Positions 1 to 7,780 of a stretch of 14,949 nt of DNA are shown here, piece by piece (positions within the stretch are counted from its first letter, which is position 1; each line of letters starts with the position of its first letter). The DNA comes from Chamaesiphon sp. (GTDB lineage: Bacteria; Cyanobacteriota; Cyanobacteriia; Cyanobacteriales; Chamaesiphonaceae). The translations under genes were made by a program, and so were the position numbers. The notes under the pieces are model-generated. The model saw only the letters and a program-made list of their open reading frames with translations. It had not been told where the DNA came from and did no database searches. The stretch spans positions 1 through 14,949 of the forward strand of contig JAJAYU010000225.1 of assembly GCA_026786125.1 (NCBI GenBank). Direction: 5' to 3'.

Positions 1-143
1 AAACGGTTTGAGTCAAAATCAGCATACTCAGTACTGAAGAGCCATTAAAACAGGAATCTGATATTCAAACTGCACTAGCAATTCAAGGATTTATTGATCG
101 GATTCAAACTAAGATTGATCGAGAAGAAATAGATTTATGGTGA
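1..143 (+). pseudogene. Start-less 3' tail of an unidentified coding region
   Basis: One plus-strand frame is open from 12 to a TGA at 141-143 and ends with residues IQGFIDRIQTKIDREEIDLW, a charged, helix-like sequence that looks coding. It contains no ATG, GTG or TTG, and a TGA lies just upstream at 9-11. Another frame is open from the window edge to a TAA at 46-48, so a frameshift near 30-45 could join the two. The likeliest reading is the decayed or frameshifted end of a gene that begins outside the window; a chance open stretch is possible. It ends 8 bp before the stop codon of the convergent coaX gene. I do not recognise the family. Confidence 0.25.
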
Positions 144-151
144 GATATTAA

Positions 152-901
152 TTAGACTAAAATTGCCGATAATCCATGAAATGATAAGTCACGATCTAAT
201 TTCACATTATTTAATAAGTTCGGCTGTAGATAATTAATTAAAGCGGCTCCATCGCCACCAGTGAATACGATCTGACTTTGTGGATATAACCGTTGCCAAT
301 CTTGGATAAAATCACTAATTCCCGAACTAACCGTATGTAAGATCCCACTGGCGATCGATTCTGGTGTATTGTCACTCCACCGTGGGGGCAATTGTCGAGG
401 TAATTCTACTGCTGGTAATGCGGCTGTACCTGTAGCTAAAGACTGTAATTGCAATCTCAATCCTGGTAAAATTGCCCCACCAACGAGACACTGATTTTGA
501 TCGATGCCTGTAATAGTTAATGCTGTACCACCATCAATCACTAATACCGGATAGCCATAAATCTCACCTGCACCGAATGCAGCTAATGCTCGATCGATTC
601 CTAATGTCGCATAAATATTAAGTAAGGGAATATCAGTTAGGATGATTTGTTTGACTTGTGGTGATTTTTGCCAAATTTCTGTTTGATTGGAGACGACGGA
701 AATTAGATAAATGGGGATTGTATTTAGCTTGAGTTGATCAGTTTTAATTATTGCTTGGAGATTGATCGGGAATAACTGCGAGAATCGATTGATCGTTAAA
801 TATTCTGTATCCCAACTCGATTGGAGCTTAGTGTTTAGAAACCAAGCCCAATGATAACGTGAATTACCGATCGACAACCCAATTTGAATATTCTGATTCA
901 T
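152..901 (-). CDS. coaX: Type III pantothenate kinase (CoaX)
   Basis: A 249-residue cytosolic enzyme that phosphorylates pantothenate with ATP, the first committed step of coenzyme A synthesis. It has the ASKHA-fold landmarks of the CoaX family. The N-terminal phosphate loop reads LSIGNSR (residues 9-15). GIDR (101-104) carries the presumed catalytic Asp103. DGGTA (123-127) is the second nucleotide-binding loop, GGAILPG lies at 141-147, and TGGDG (214-218) is near the C-terminus. Length is normal for the family. The usual Asp of the first loop (DxGNT) is Ser10 here. The ATG at 899-901 has no Shine-Dalgarno sequence, and the arm of an inverted-repeat element ends two bases upstream. gatB lies 198 bp upstream on the same strand, so co-transcription is possible but not obvious. 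Family assignment is firm. Confidence 0.93.
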   Translation of the reverse strand: MNQNIQIGLSIGNSRYHWAWFLNTKLQSSWDTEYLTINRFSQLFPINLQAIIKTDQLKLNTIPIYLISVVSNQTEIWQKSPQVKQIILTDIPLLNIYATLGIDRALAAFGAGEIYGYPVLVIDGGTALTITGIDQNQCLVGGAILPGLRLQLQSLATGTAALPAVELPRQLPPRWSDNTPESIASGILHTVSSGISDFIQDWQRLYPQSQIVFTGGDGAALINYLQPNLLNNVKLDRDLSFHGLSAILV

Positions 902-903
902 TC

Positions 904-1055
904 TATAGAACCCATTTAAAATCTTTCTAGCAGGAACCGAGCGATTAGATTATTGGTGGGGATGGACGGGTTTTATTCTGAAGTTATTGGTAAATTTTGG
1001 GTATCTCTAGCATAAACCCGCCCTCCCTGCCAGAAGATCTCAAATGGGTTCTATA
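904..1055. repeat. Imperfect inverted-repeat (MITE-like) element between gatB and coaX
   Basis: The outer arms match perfectly over 14 bp (904-917, TATAGAACCCATTT, with 1042-1055). They continue imperfectly to 936 and 1024, so about 28 of 33 positions agree. An inner pair, GGACGGGTTTTAT near 964 and ATAAACCCGCCC near 1012-1023, extends the possible stem. The core (951-1030) resembles the element at 6371-6442: both have a TTGGTGGG/CTGGTGGG left end and CTAGCATAAACC before a C-rich right end. No reading frame is present. This looks like a short non-autonomous repeat of the kind scattered through cyanobacterial intergenic DNA. Its family name is unknown to me. It fills nearly the whole gatB-coaX gap, so a coaX promoter or ribosome-binding region must lie in or beside it. 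Confidence 0.6.
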
Positions 1056-1099
1056 AATCTCTGGCATGTAAATCCTCTGTGAAAAGGGGATTTCCCACT

Positions 1100-2584
1100 C
1101 TAGCCGTTTAGTTTTTTAGCCAAGATCTGATTGGCTAACTTTGGCTCTGCACGTCCACCAGTTTGCTTCATCATTTGACCGACAAAGAAACCTAATAGCT
1201 TAGTTTTTCCAGCCTTGTATTGCTCTAATTCCTTCGGATTGGCAGCTAGAAGTTGATCGATAATTTTCTCTAGTTCCGCCGGATCGGAAATTGAAGTCAA
1301 TCCTTTGCTGTCAACTAACGCTTGAACCGAGCCACCATGCTCGAACAATTCGGGTAGAATTTCTTTGGCAATTTTGCCATTAATTGTACCCTTATCAATC
1401 AAGCCAATTAATTCAGCCAGAATAATTGGAGTCAGGGCAATATCTTTGATACCTACTTTTTGATTTTTCAAATAGGCAGTAATATCTCCCATCACCCAGT
1501 TAGCTGCTTGTTTGATATCTGCACCAGCGGTGATCGCTGCTTCCAGATATTCAGCTACAGATCGATCGTCGGTCAAGACGCGAGTATCATAGGGTGATAA
1601 ACCTAGTTCTGATTGATAGCGGTGGCGTTCTTGGACGGGTAATTCAGGTAGTTCTGCACCCCAAGCTGCTTTTTGACTATCTGCCAAAATCATCGGCGTG
1701 AGATCGGGTTCGGGGAAGTAACGATAATCGCTGGCACCTTCCTTGCTCCGCATACTAATCGTGCGTTGGGTGCCTTCCTCCCAGAGTCGAGTTTCTTGAA
1801 CGATTGGCTCATTATTCCCAATCGCGGCAATTTGTCGCTCAATCTCGTAGTCGATTGCCCGTTGAATCGCACTAAACGAGTTCATGTTCTTGATTTCGAC
1901 CTTGACCCCAAAGGCTTCCCGCCCCACTGGGCGCACCGAAATATTCACATCGCAACGGAGGGATCCTTCTTGCATATTGCCGTCCCCAACGCCAAGATAG
2001 CGGATGATCCGGCGAATTTCTTGAGCGTATTCAGCAGCTTCTACACCGCTGCGAAGATCTGGCTCGGACACAATTTCACACAGAGGTACACCAGTTCGAT
2101 TGTAATCGACGAGGGAATAGCTCGAACCAGCTAACCTGTCGCTACCACCATGTACCAGCTTGCCTGCATCTTCTTCCATGTGCATCCGCGTGATCCCAAT
2201 TTTCTTGCGGGTAGGCACGCCTGCATCATCGAGGATTTCGATTTCCACCCAGCCATGTTCAGCGATGGGTAGATCGAATTGAGTAATTTGATAGTTCTTG
2301 GGTAAGTCAGGATAGAAATATTGCTTCCGATCGAATTTACTATAGGCAGCAATCTGACAATTTAGAGCCAATCCAGCTTTGACGGCGTATTCCAGCACTT
2401 TCTCATTCAGGACTGGTAAGACTCCAGGCATTGCCGTGCAGACGGGACAAATATTGTGGTTGGGTACAGAACCAAACTCAGTAGAACAGTTACAAAAAAT
2501 CTTGGTAGCAGTATTGAGTTGACAGTGTGTCTCTAACCCAATTACGGCTTCATACTGGATTTTAGTCGGTGTAGCTACGGTCAT
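1100..2584 (-). CDS. gatB: Asp-tRNA(Asn)/Glu-tRNA(Gln) amidotransferase subunit B
   Basis: A 494-residue subunit of the GatCAB complex, which converts misacylated Glu-tRNA(Gln) (and, where present, Asp-tRNA(Asn)) to the amide in organisms lacking the direct synthetase. GatB binds the tRNA and activates the side chain. The N-terminal catalytic domain starts with IGLETHCQL (15-23). Four cysteines at 31, 33, 46 and 49 form the structural zinc site. Further family blocks are [19 protein letters not shown] (82-100), HMEEDAGK (135-142) and the signature [17 protein letters not shown] (160-176). The C-terminal third is the helical tRNA-binding tail (GatB/YqeY type), ending [16 protein letters not shown]. 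Length is normal and the ATG at 2582-2584 gives the expected N-terminus. It is transcribed away from glyS. GatA and GatC are not in the window, as is common in cyanobacteria where gat genes are dispersed. Confidence 0.97.
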   Translation of the reverse strand: MTVATPTKIQYEAVIGLETHCQLNTATKIFCNCSTEFGSVPNHNICPVCTAMPGVLPVLNEKVLEYAVKAGLALNCQIAAYSKFDRKQYFYPDLPKNYQITQFDLPIAEHGWVEIEILDDAGVPTRKKIGITRMHMEEDAGKLVHGGSDRLAGSSYSLVDYNRTGVPLCEIVSEPDLRSGVEAAEYAQEIRRIIRYLGVGDGNMQEGSLRCDVNISVRPVGREAFGVKVEIKNMNSFSAIQRAIDYEIERQIAAIGNNEPIVQETRLWEEGTQRTISMRSKEGASDYRYFPEPDLTPMILADSQKAAWGAELPELPVQERHRYQSELGLSPYDTRVLTDDRSVAEYLEAAITAGADIKQAANWVMGDITAYLKNQKVGIKDIALTPIILAELIGLIDKGTINGKIAKEILPELFEHGGSVQALVDSKGLTSISDPAELEKIIDQLLAANPKELEQYKAGKTKLLGFFVGQMMKQTGGRAEPKLANQILAKKLNG

Positions 2585-2758
2585 GGGGCTATAAAAAGTT
2601 GGTGGAGAGCGATGTCTATGTCTATTGTATCGCCGAACATACTTTTCTCGATCGATCGCTAGTTGTGAGATTCGGCTATCCCCGCTAGGATTTTGGAGAA
2701 TTAAACACAGTTCGATCGATAATAGAAACTGGTAGATCTTCGATCAAGTTTCGCTTAC

Positions 2759-2840
2759 TCCCTTCCCACCCGAGAAATAGATAGTATTGATTCACCATCC
2801 ACCATTCACACTAGATGTCTAATTTTTCACTGGGAAGGGA
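2759..2840. repeat. 10-bp inverted repeat in the gatB-glyS divergent promoter region
   Basis: The 296-bp gap between the divergent gatB and glyS genes must hold both promoters. TCCCTTCCCA at 2759-2768 and TGGGAAGGGA at 2831-2840 are perfect reverse complements with 62 bp between them. A TATATT at 2848-2853, just after the right arm and 27 bp before the glyS ATG, could be a -10 box, but the matching -35 (TTTCAC, 2825-2830) is poor. The arms could be a paired operator or chance. The left part (2640-2720) has several CGATCGAT runs. I see no RNA gene or conserved leader here. Confidence 0.3.
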
Positions 2841-2880
2841 TTAAATCTATATTTTTAACTGTAATTATTAATTTTTCGAT

Positions 2881-5025
2881 ATGTCTGATTTTTTGTTGGA
2901 AGTCGGTACTGAAGATTTGCCCGCAGGGTTTGTCAGCGACGCAATTCGGCAGTGGGAGCAGATGATTCCGGCGAGTTTGGCGGCTGAAGCTCTGACTAGC
3001 GCGGTGAAAATATATGCTACGCCCCGCCGTCTGTCCGCGATTATCACTAATTTACCAGATCGCCAGGTCGATCGGGTGGAGGAAATCAAAGGCCCTCCAG
3101 CAGCGGCGGCGTATAAGGATGGTGTACCGACTCCAGCGGCGATTGGATTTGCGAAGAAGCAAGGGGTGGATGTGGCAACTTTGGAATTACGTCCGACGGA
3201 TAAGGGTGAGTTTATTTTTATCACCAAAACGATCGCAGGGCGAGATACTAGAGAAATTTTGACAGAGTTAATCCCCCAGTGGATTTTCAAATTGGAAGGT
3301 AAACGTCTAATGCGCTGGGCGAATGGGGAGTTGAAATTTCCCCGTCCGATTCGCTGGTTGGTGGCATTATGGAATCAGGATATTTTACCGATCGAGATCG
3401 TCAACGGTGAGGATATCGTTAAAAGCGATCGCATTTCCCAAACTCACCGCGTCCTTCATCCCGCACCAGTTTCCGTCGTTTCAGCCGCCCAGTATTTAAA
3501 AACCTTGGCGGATGGCTTTGTAAATGTAGATCGAAATCAACGTAAAGCCGATATCCAGCAACAGATTCAAGCTGCGGCGACGAAGATGGGCGGGGTTGCC
3601 GAAGTTTATCCCGATTTACTCGCCGAAGTCATCAATCTAGTCGAATATCCCACCGCCGTAGTTGGTAAATTTGATGATGAATTTCTGGCATTACCACCGG
3701 AAGTAATCACTACAGTGATGGTGACGCATCAAAGATATTTCCCGATCTTTACCGATGCCAGCAAGCAGAAATTATTACCCAACTTTATCACGATCTCCAA
3801 TGGCGATCCGGCTAAATCCGAAATTATCGCGGCTGGAAATGGACGAGTCGTGCGAGCCAGGTTAGCCGACGGACAGTATTTTTACAATGCCGATTTAGCC
3901 CAACCATTAGCCGACTATCTTCCCAAATTAGAAACAGTCACATTCCAAGCCGAGTTAGGATCGGTAAAATTGAAAGTCGATCGGATCGTCACTAATGCTA
4001 ACTTGATCGCATCTCAATTAAATCTTAATCCCACCCAGTGTCAAAATATCTCCCGTGCGGCATTATTATGTAAAGCCGATTTAGTCACTCAAATGGTCGG
4101 AGAATTTCCCGAACTTCAAGGAATCATCGGATCTAAATATGCGATCGCTAATGGTGAATCAACTGAAGTCGCCACGGCGATTGTCGAACATTATTTACCG
4201 CGTAATGCCGAAGATAGTCTGCCCCAAACCATCACCGGACAAATCGTCGGCATTGCTGACAGATTAGATACATTAGTATGTATCTTTGGCTTAGGGATGT
4301 TACCCACCGGATCATCCGATCCCTTCGCCCTCAGACGTGCCGCAAATGCAATTATTAATATCGCCTGGAATGCCAACTTAGGCATCAATTTAGAACAATT
4401 AATTACTAAGATTGTCACCAAATTTCAACAAATTCGCCCCCAAATAAATCCCACCGAACTCACTCAACAATTACAAGACTTCTTCATCCAAAGATTACGA
4501 AATCTCCTCCAAGAAGACCACCACATCGACTACGATCTCGTCAATGCCGTCTTAGGTGAAAACGACCCAGAATACACTCAACGCGCCCTAACAGACCTGC
4601 TCGATACCCGTGAACGCACCCTATTCCTCCAACAGATTCGGGATAACGGTACCTTGGAAAATATCTATGCAACTGTGAATCGATCGAGCAAATTAGCCGC
4701 TCAAGGCAACCTCGATACCCAACAATTAGCACCTACCCAAGTAGTCCAAACTACTCTGTTCCAAAAATCCTCAGAGCAAGCCGTCTACGATGGTTTAATT
4801 GCCTTAGAAACTCAAACAAAAGCTGCTCAAGCCTCCCGTAACTATCAACAGTTAATCGACGCTCTAGGGCAACTTACGCCCGTGATTAGCAGCTTCTTTG
4901 ATGGGGAAGATAGTGTATTGGTAATGGACTCCAATCCAGAGATCAAAACCAACCGATTAAATCTATTAGGATTAGTTCGTAATCATGCGCGGGTATTGGC
5001 TGATTTTGGATCGATCGTCAAATAG
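2881..5025 (+). CDS. glyS: Glycyl-tRNA synthetase beta subunit
   Basis: A 714-residue beta subunit of the bacterial alpha2beta2 glycyl-tRNA synthetase. It supplies tRNA recognition, while the alpha subunit (glyQ, not in this window) carries the aminoacylation site. The N-terminus [15 protein letters not shown] (4-18) is the family hallmark. MVTHQRYF lies at 280-287, a degenerate HD-type domain covers roughly 380-490 ([18 protein letters not shown] from 397), and [10 protein letters not shown] is at 480-489. The C-terminal 110 or so residues form the DALR-type anticodon-binding helical domain ending [14 protein letters not shown]. Full length for the family, no frameshift. The ATG at 2881 follows an AT-rich stretch without a Shine-Dalgarno sequence, as is usual in cyanobacteria. 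gcvT starts 182 bp downstream on the same strand; both touch glycine metabolism, but the gap and repeat between them argue against a simple operon. Confidence 0.97.
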   Translation: MSDFLLEVGTEDLPAGFVSDAIRQWEQMIPASLAAEALTSAVKIYATPRRLSAIITNLPDRQVDRVEEIKGPPAAAAYKDGVPTPAAIGFAKKQGVDVATLELRPTDKGEFIFITKTIAGRDTREILTELIPQWIFKLEGKRLMRWANGELKFPRPIRWLVALWNQDILPIEIVNGEDIVKSDRISQTHRVLHPAPVSVVSAAQYLKTLADGFVNVDRNQRKADIQQQIQAAATKMGGVAEVYPDLLAEVINLVEYPTAVVGKFDDEFLALPPEVITTVMVTHQRYFPIFTDASKQKLLPNFITISNGDPAKSEIIAAGNGRVVRARLADGQYFYNADLAQPLADYLPKLETVTFQAELGSVKLKVDRIVTNANLIASQLNLNPTQCQNISRAALLCKADLVTQMVGEFPELQGIIGSKYAIANGESTEVATAIVEHYLPRNAEDSLPQTITGQIVGIADRLDTLVCIFGLGMLPTGSSDPFALRRAANAIINIAWNANLGINLEQLITKIVTKFQQIRPQINPTELTQQLQDFFIQRLRNLLQEDHHIDYDLVNAVLGENDPEYTQRALTDLLDTRERTLFLQQIRDNGTLENIYATVNRSSKLAAQGNLDTQQLAPTQVVQTTLFQKSSEQAVYDGLIALETQTKAAQASRNYQQLIDALGQLTPVISSFFDGEDSVLVMDSNPEIKTNRLNLLGLVRNHARVLADFGSIVK

Positions 5026-5032
5026 CAGACAA

Positions 5033-5095
5033 TTCGTAAGTTGGGTAGAGCGACAGCGTTCGCGTAGCGTCTCTGTAAAGAGAAAACCCAACGAA
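5033..5095. repeat. Inverted repeat containing a GCGTTCGCGTAGCG-type motif
   Basis: TTCGTAAGTTGGGT (5033-5046) faces ACCCAACGAA (5086-5095), giving an outer stem with a small bulge. Inside, AGAG (5047-5050) faces CTCT (5071-5074) around a CG-rich core containing GCGTTCGCGTAGCGTCTCTG. Cores of this kind recur as short interspersed repeats in many cyanobacterial genomes (general knowledge; copy number here cannot be tested). It begins 7 bp after the glyS stop codon, so the hairpin could help end glyS transcription, although no T-run follows. The remaining gap up to gcvT (5096-5207) shows no recognisable element. Confidence 0.5.
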
Positions 5096-5207
5096 CACAC
5101 TCTCCTATGAGTTTTAAAGTTGTCATGACCTCGATCGAGTAAAATTACTGGGTGGTGAAAAGGATAAGATAATCCATAACTCCTCATTTACCAAATAGAT
5201 AAAATCA

Positions 5208-6314
5208 GTGGCTGCACCAGACTCCAACACCTTACGCACTCCGCTTTACGATCGAGCCATTGCTCTCAATGCCAGAATGACTAGCTTTTCAGGTTGGGAA
5301 ATGCCCGTCCAATTTAGTGGCATTGTCCCCGAACATACTGCTATTCGCGATCGAGTGGGGATGTTTGATATCTCCCACATGGGTAAGTTTATCCTGCAAG
5401 GCGCAGGGGCGATCGAGCAATTGCAAGTTCTAGTCCCATCAGATCTCAGTCGGCTCCAACCTGGACAAGCTCAGTACACGGTGTTGCTAAACCCCCAAGC
5501 GGGAATCGTCGATGATATTATCGTTTATCAAGAGGGCGCGGGAAATGTGGTACTCATCGTCAATGCAGGTACTAAAGATAAAGATAAAGACTGGTTATTA
5601 GCCCATCTGGATCTAAATCTCGTCAAGTTTCAAGATATCTCCGCCGAGCAAACATTAATTGCTGTCCAAGGGCCAGAAACGGTCAAACATCTACAACCAT
5701 TAGTCGATATTGACCTCTCAAAAATAACCAATTTCGGTCATTCCAGAGCTTTTATTTTTAAAAACCCCGCTTTTATCGCCCGCACTGGTTACACTGGCGA
5801 GGATGGATTTGAAGTAATGGTTGCCCCAGAAATTGGAATTAAACTCTGGGACGCTCTATTGGCATCTGGAGTTACTCCTTGCGGCTTGGGGGCGCGAGAT
5901 ACCCTCCGATTGGAAGCGGCGATGTGTTTGTATGGTCAAGAGATTAGCGATACTACTACGCCCCTAGAAGCTGGATTGGGCTGGATCGTCCATCTGGATA
6001 CCAAGGGTGATTTTATCGGGCGAGATGTCTTGGAACGCCAAAAAGCAGCGGGAGTCAGCCGCAAGCTAGTGGGGCTAAATATGCAGGGACGGTACATTGC
6101 CCGCCATGATTACCCAATTGTGATTAGCGGTCAGCCAGCAGGGATGGTCACTAGTGGTACTATGTCCCCAACTCTGGGACAAGCGATCGCCCTAGCTTAT
6201 ATCCCAAGTGAATTTGCCAAAATTGGGCAAGTTGTCGAAGTTGAAATTCGCGGCAAGCTCCACCCTGCTACTGTGGTGAAAAAACCATTTTATCGATCGG
6301 TTAATCGAGTTTAG
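5208..6314 (+). CDS. gcvT: Glycine cleavage system T protein (aminomethyltransferase)
   Basis: A 368-residue T protein. It takes the aminomethyl group from the lipoylated H protein, transfers the one-carbon unit to tetrahydrofolate to give 5,10-methylene-THF, and releases ammonia. In cyanobacteria it acts in photorespiratory glycine turnover. The folate-binding GCV_T domain spans about 9-265: FSGWEMPVQF (27-36), DISHMGK (54-60), AGIVDD (98-103, containing the presumed catalytic Asp), RTGYTGEDGFE (192-202) and GLGARDTLRLEAAMCLYGQE (226-245). The C-terminal barrel (GCV_T_C) fills about 285-365 and includes GMVTSGTMSPTLG. Length is typical. The start is the GTG at 5208; no in-frame ATG lies near the expected N-terminus before residue 24. 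A short KDKDKD run (123-128) comes from a repeated AAAGAT codon pair. The H and P proteins are not nearby. Confidence 0.96.
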   Translation: MAAPDSNTLRTPLYDRAIALNARMTSFSGWEMPVQFSGIVPEHTAIRDRVGMFDISHMGKFILQGAGAIEQLQVLVPSDLSRLQPGQAQYTVLLNPQAGIVDDIIVYQEGAGNVVLIVNAGTKDKDKDWLLAHLDLNLVKFQDISAEQTLIAVQGPETVKHLQPLVDIDLSKITNFGHSRAFIFKNPAFIARTGYTGEDGFEVMVAPEIGIKLWDALLASGVTPCGLGARDTLRLEAAMCLYGQEISDTTTPLEAGLGWIVHLDTKGDFIGRDVLERQKAAGVSRKLVGLNMQGRYIARHDYPIVISGQPAGMVTSGTMSPTLGQAIALAYIPSEFAKIGQVVEVEIRGKLHPATVVKKPFYRSVNRV

Positions 6315-6370
6315 AGATTGGATCTGTTGTCGGGATAGGTAGGTGTCTTGATCCAGCCGATCCGAATGTT

Positions 6371-6442
6371 ACTGGTGGGTTAGGGCGGGTTTGTACAAAG
6401 GTTGTCGTTACACCCAAGATTACTAGCATAAACCAGCCCCTA
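6371..6442. repeat. Second copy of the short GGCGGGTTT / AAACCxGCCC inverted repeat
   Basis: TAGGGCGGGTTT (6381-6392) faces AAACCAGCCCCTA (6430-6442) across a 37-nt loop, with one mismatch or bulge. The block starts ACTGGTGGG and has CTAGCATAAACC before the right arm. This matches the order and sequence of the core of the element at 951-1030, so the two look like diverged copies of one family. It lies in the 141-bp gap between the convergent gcvT and dehydrogenase genes, where it could also act as a transcription barrier. This copy lacks the 30-bp outer arms of the gatB-coaX copy. Confidence 0.55.
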
Positions 6443-6455
6443 CAGATTCTCGCCC

Positions 6456-7481
6456 CTAATTCGGAATCATCGCCACTTTAATCACCTGACGATTTTTCAT
6501 ATCTTCAAAAGTTCGGGCTAAATCAGTCAGAGGGCGACGATCACTAATTAATAGCTCAAACGAGATTTGCTGACTTGCCAGCAGTGCTAGAGCTGACTTG
6601 ACGTACTCAGGCGTGTTATGAAAGACTCCCTTGAGCGTAAGTTCGCTATAGTGCAGCCGATCTGTATTGACACTAATCGTCGTATCCTTGGGACAACCGC
6701 CAAACAGATTAATAGTCGCACCTGGACGACCACAAGCGATCGCGGTTTCCCACACACTAGGTACGCCCGTTGCTTCAATCACAATATCTGCACCCCAACC
6801 CTGGGTTAAATCTCGCACAGTAGTAGGAATATCTAATTGATGATGATTCCACGTCCGCGCAGCTCCCAACTTTTCGCCCACAGCTAGCCGCGAATCATTA
6901 CCGCCAAATAGCCACACTGATTGACACTGACTTGCCATCACTGCTACAAACATCAAACCGATCGCCCCATCGCCAATTACGACTACTCTAGAATCAGGGG
7001 TAAACCCACTTCGTGCCACCCCATGTAAAACACATGCTAAAGGTTCTGTCATCGAGGCTAGTTCTGAATCGAGAGTGGCAGGAATATGTAGGAGATTATG
7101 CTGAACAATCGGTGCCGGAATTTTGAGATATTGAGCGAAGGTACCGTTATTCCAAGTTAAATTGGCACAGAGGGAGTATTCACGTTGCTGACAAAAGAAG
7201 CAATCTAGACAAGGAGCTGAATTATTCGCCACCACTCGATCTCCGATGTGCCAATCGGTGACACCTGCTCCCAGCGAAATAATTTTCCCCGTTGCTTCAT
7301 GTCCGAAGATAGTGGGCAACTTAAGCATCTTGGCGTGTCCACCGCGCCGCCAGACCTTGAGATCTGTCCCGCAGGTAGTCGCGGCGGCTACTTCGATTAC
7401 CACCTCCCCATCAGCGGGTGAGGGAGTATCTAGAGTTTCGAGCCGAAGATCTTCTCGACCATACAGGAGGGCTGCTAGCAC
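6456..7481 (-). CDS. Zinc-dependent medium-chain alcohol/polyol dehydrogenase
   Basis: A 341-residue cytosolic NAD(P)-dependent dehydrogenase of the MDR superfamily; the substrate is not evident. The GroES-like catalytic domain has the zinc ligands Cys37 (in TTCGTD), His61-Glu62 (GHEATG, 60-65) and Glu146 (TEPLAC). A complete structural zinc set is present at Cys91, Cys94, Cys97 and Cys105. The Rossmann domain carries VVVIGDGAIGL (166-176, GxGxxG). A tail block, DRLHYSELTLKGVFHNTP (274-291), is typical of the polyol/threonine-dehydrogenase-like branch. All catalytic residues are present, so the enzyme should be active. The start is the GTG at 7479-7481: the same frame upstream runs into a TAA with no other start. 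A TATAAT lies 39 bp upstream on this strand. It is divergent from the unknown gene at 7781 and convergent with gcvT. Family is certain, specificity open. Confidence 0.9.
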   Translation of the reverse strand: MLAALLYGREDLRLETLDTPSPADGEVVIEVAAATTCGTDLKVWRRGGHAKMLKLPTIFGHEATGKIISLGAGVTDWHIGDRVVANNSAPCLDCFFCQQREYSLCANLTWNNGTFAQYLKIPAPIVQHNLLHIPATLDSELASMTEPLACVLHGVARSGFTPDSRVVVIGDGAIGLMFVAVMASQCQSVWLFGGNDSRLAVGEKLGAARTWNHHQLDIPTTVRDLTQGWGADIVIEATGVPSVWETAIACGRPGATINLFGGCPKDTTISVNTDRLHYSELTLKGVFHNTPEYVKSALALLASQQISFELLISDRRPLTDLARTFEDMKNRQVIKVAMIPN

Positions 7482-7519
7482 AGAAATACCAGGTAGAATA
7501 ATTGCTTCAGAATTGCTTT

Positions 7520-7525
7520 ATTATA
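7520..7525 (-). promoter_or_regulatory. Candidate -10 box for the dehydrogenase
   Basis: The minus strand reads TATAAT here, a perfect sigma70-type -10 hexamer ending 38 bp before the GTG start at 7481. The hexamer 17 bp upstream (AGGTTT) is a poor -35, so the promoter may be weak or activator-dependent. This is inferred from sequence only. Confidence 0.4.
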
Positions 7526-7633
7526 GGAAATTTTGCGATCAAAAACCTATTATTGCTATCGATCGAGTGACCTAAGGGTAGGCTAAATAGCTAGTTGTGA
7601 TTACCAGCAGCTTTTTCTTCAGAGTGAACAGGA

Positions 7634-7639
7634 TATAAT
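7634..7639 (+). promoter_or_regulatory. Candidate -10 box for the unknown gene at 7781
   Basis: TATAAT on the plus strand in the 299-bp divergent gap (7482-7780). The -35 position falls in a pyrimidine run (CTTTTTCTTC, 7611-7620) with no TTGACA match. Used as a promoter it would leave a leader of about 135 nt, which contains small possible hairpins (TTCAG / CTGAA at 7691-7710 and AGGT / ACCT near 7720-7731). I see no tRNA or known riboswitch in this gap. Confidence 0.35.
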
Positions 7640-7780
7640 ATAGTGTTGTAAGTTAGAAACTATGGTCATTGAAGCCATTGGCTTGTAGATATTCAGTTTG
7701 TAGTCACTGAATTAGCACAGGTCATAACCTGGACTGGCTAGACGATCGTTCAAGATAATTTATTACTGGATAAAATCCCC

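Noticed and set aside
904..1055. An insertion sequence with transposase
   Set aside because: The element is only 152 bp and has no coding frame, so at most it is a non-autonomous repeat.
1673..2134. A 153-codon plus-strand open frame inside gatB
   Set aside because: It is antisense to a strongly conserved gatB region, and its translation has no recognisable domain; it arises from the codon pattern of gatB.
2868..3290. A 140-codon minus-strand frame over the start of glyS
   Set aside because: It is antisense to the conserved glyS N-terminus; its serine/alanine-rich product looks like a composition artefact.
5096..5207. A glycine riboswitch before gcvT
   Set aside because: I looked for the paired GGAGAG-type aptamer cores found before gcvT in other bacteria and saw none in this short gap.
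7482..7780. A tRNA or other RNA gene in the divergent gap
   Set aside because: No GGTTCRA T-loop box with a matching acceptor stem or CCA end is present; only small hairpins are seen.
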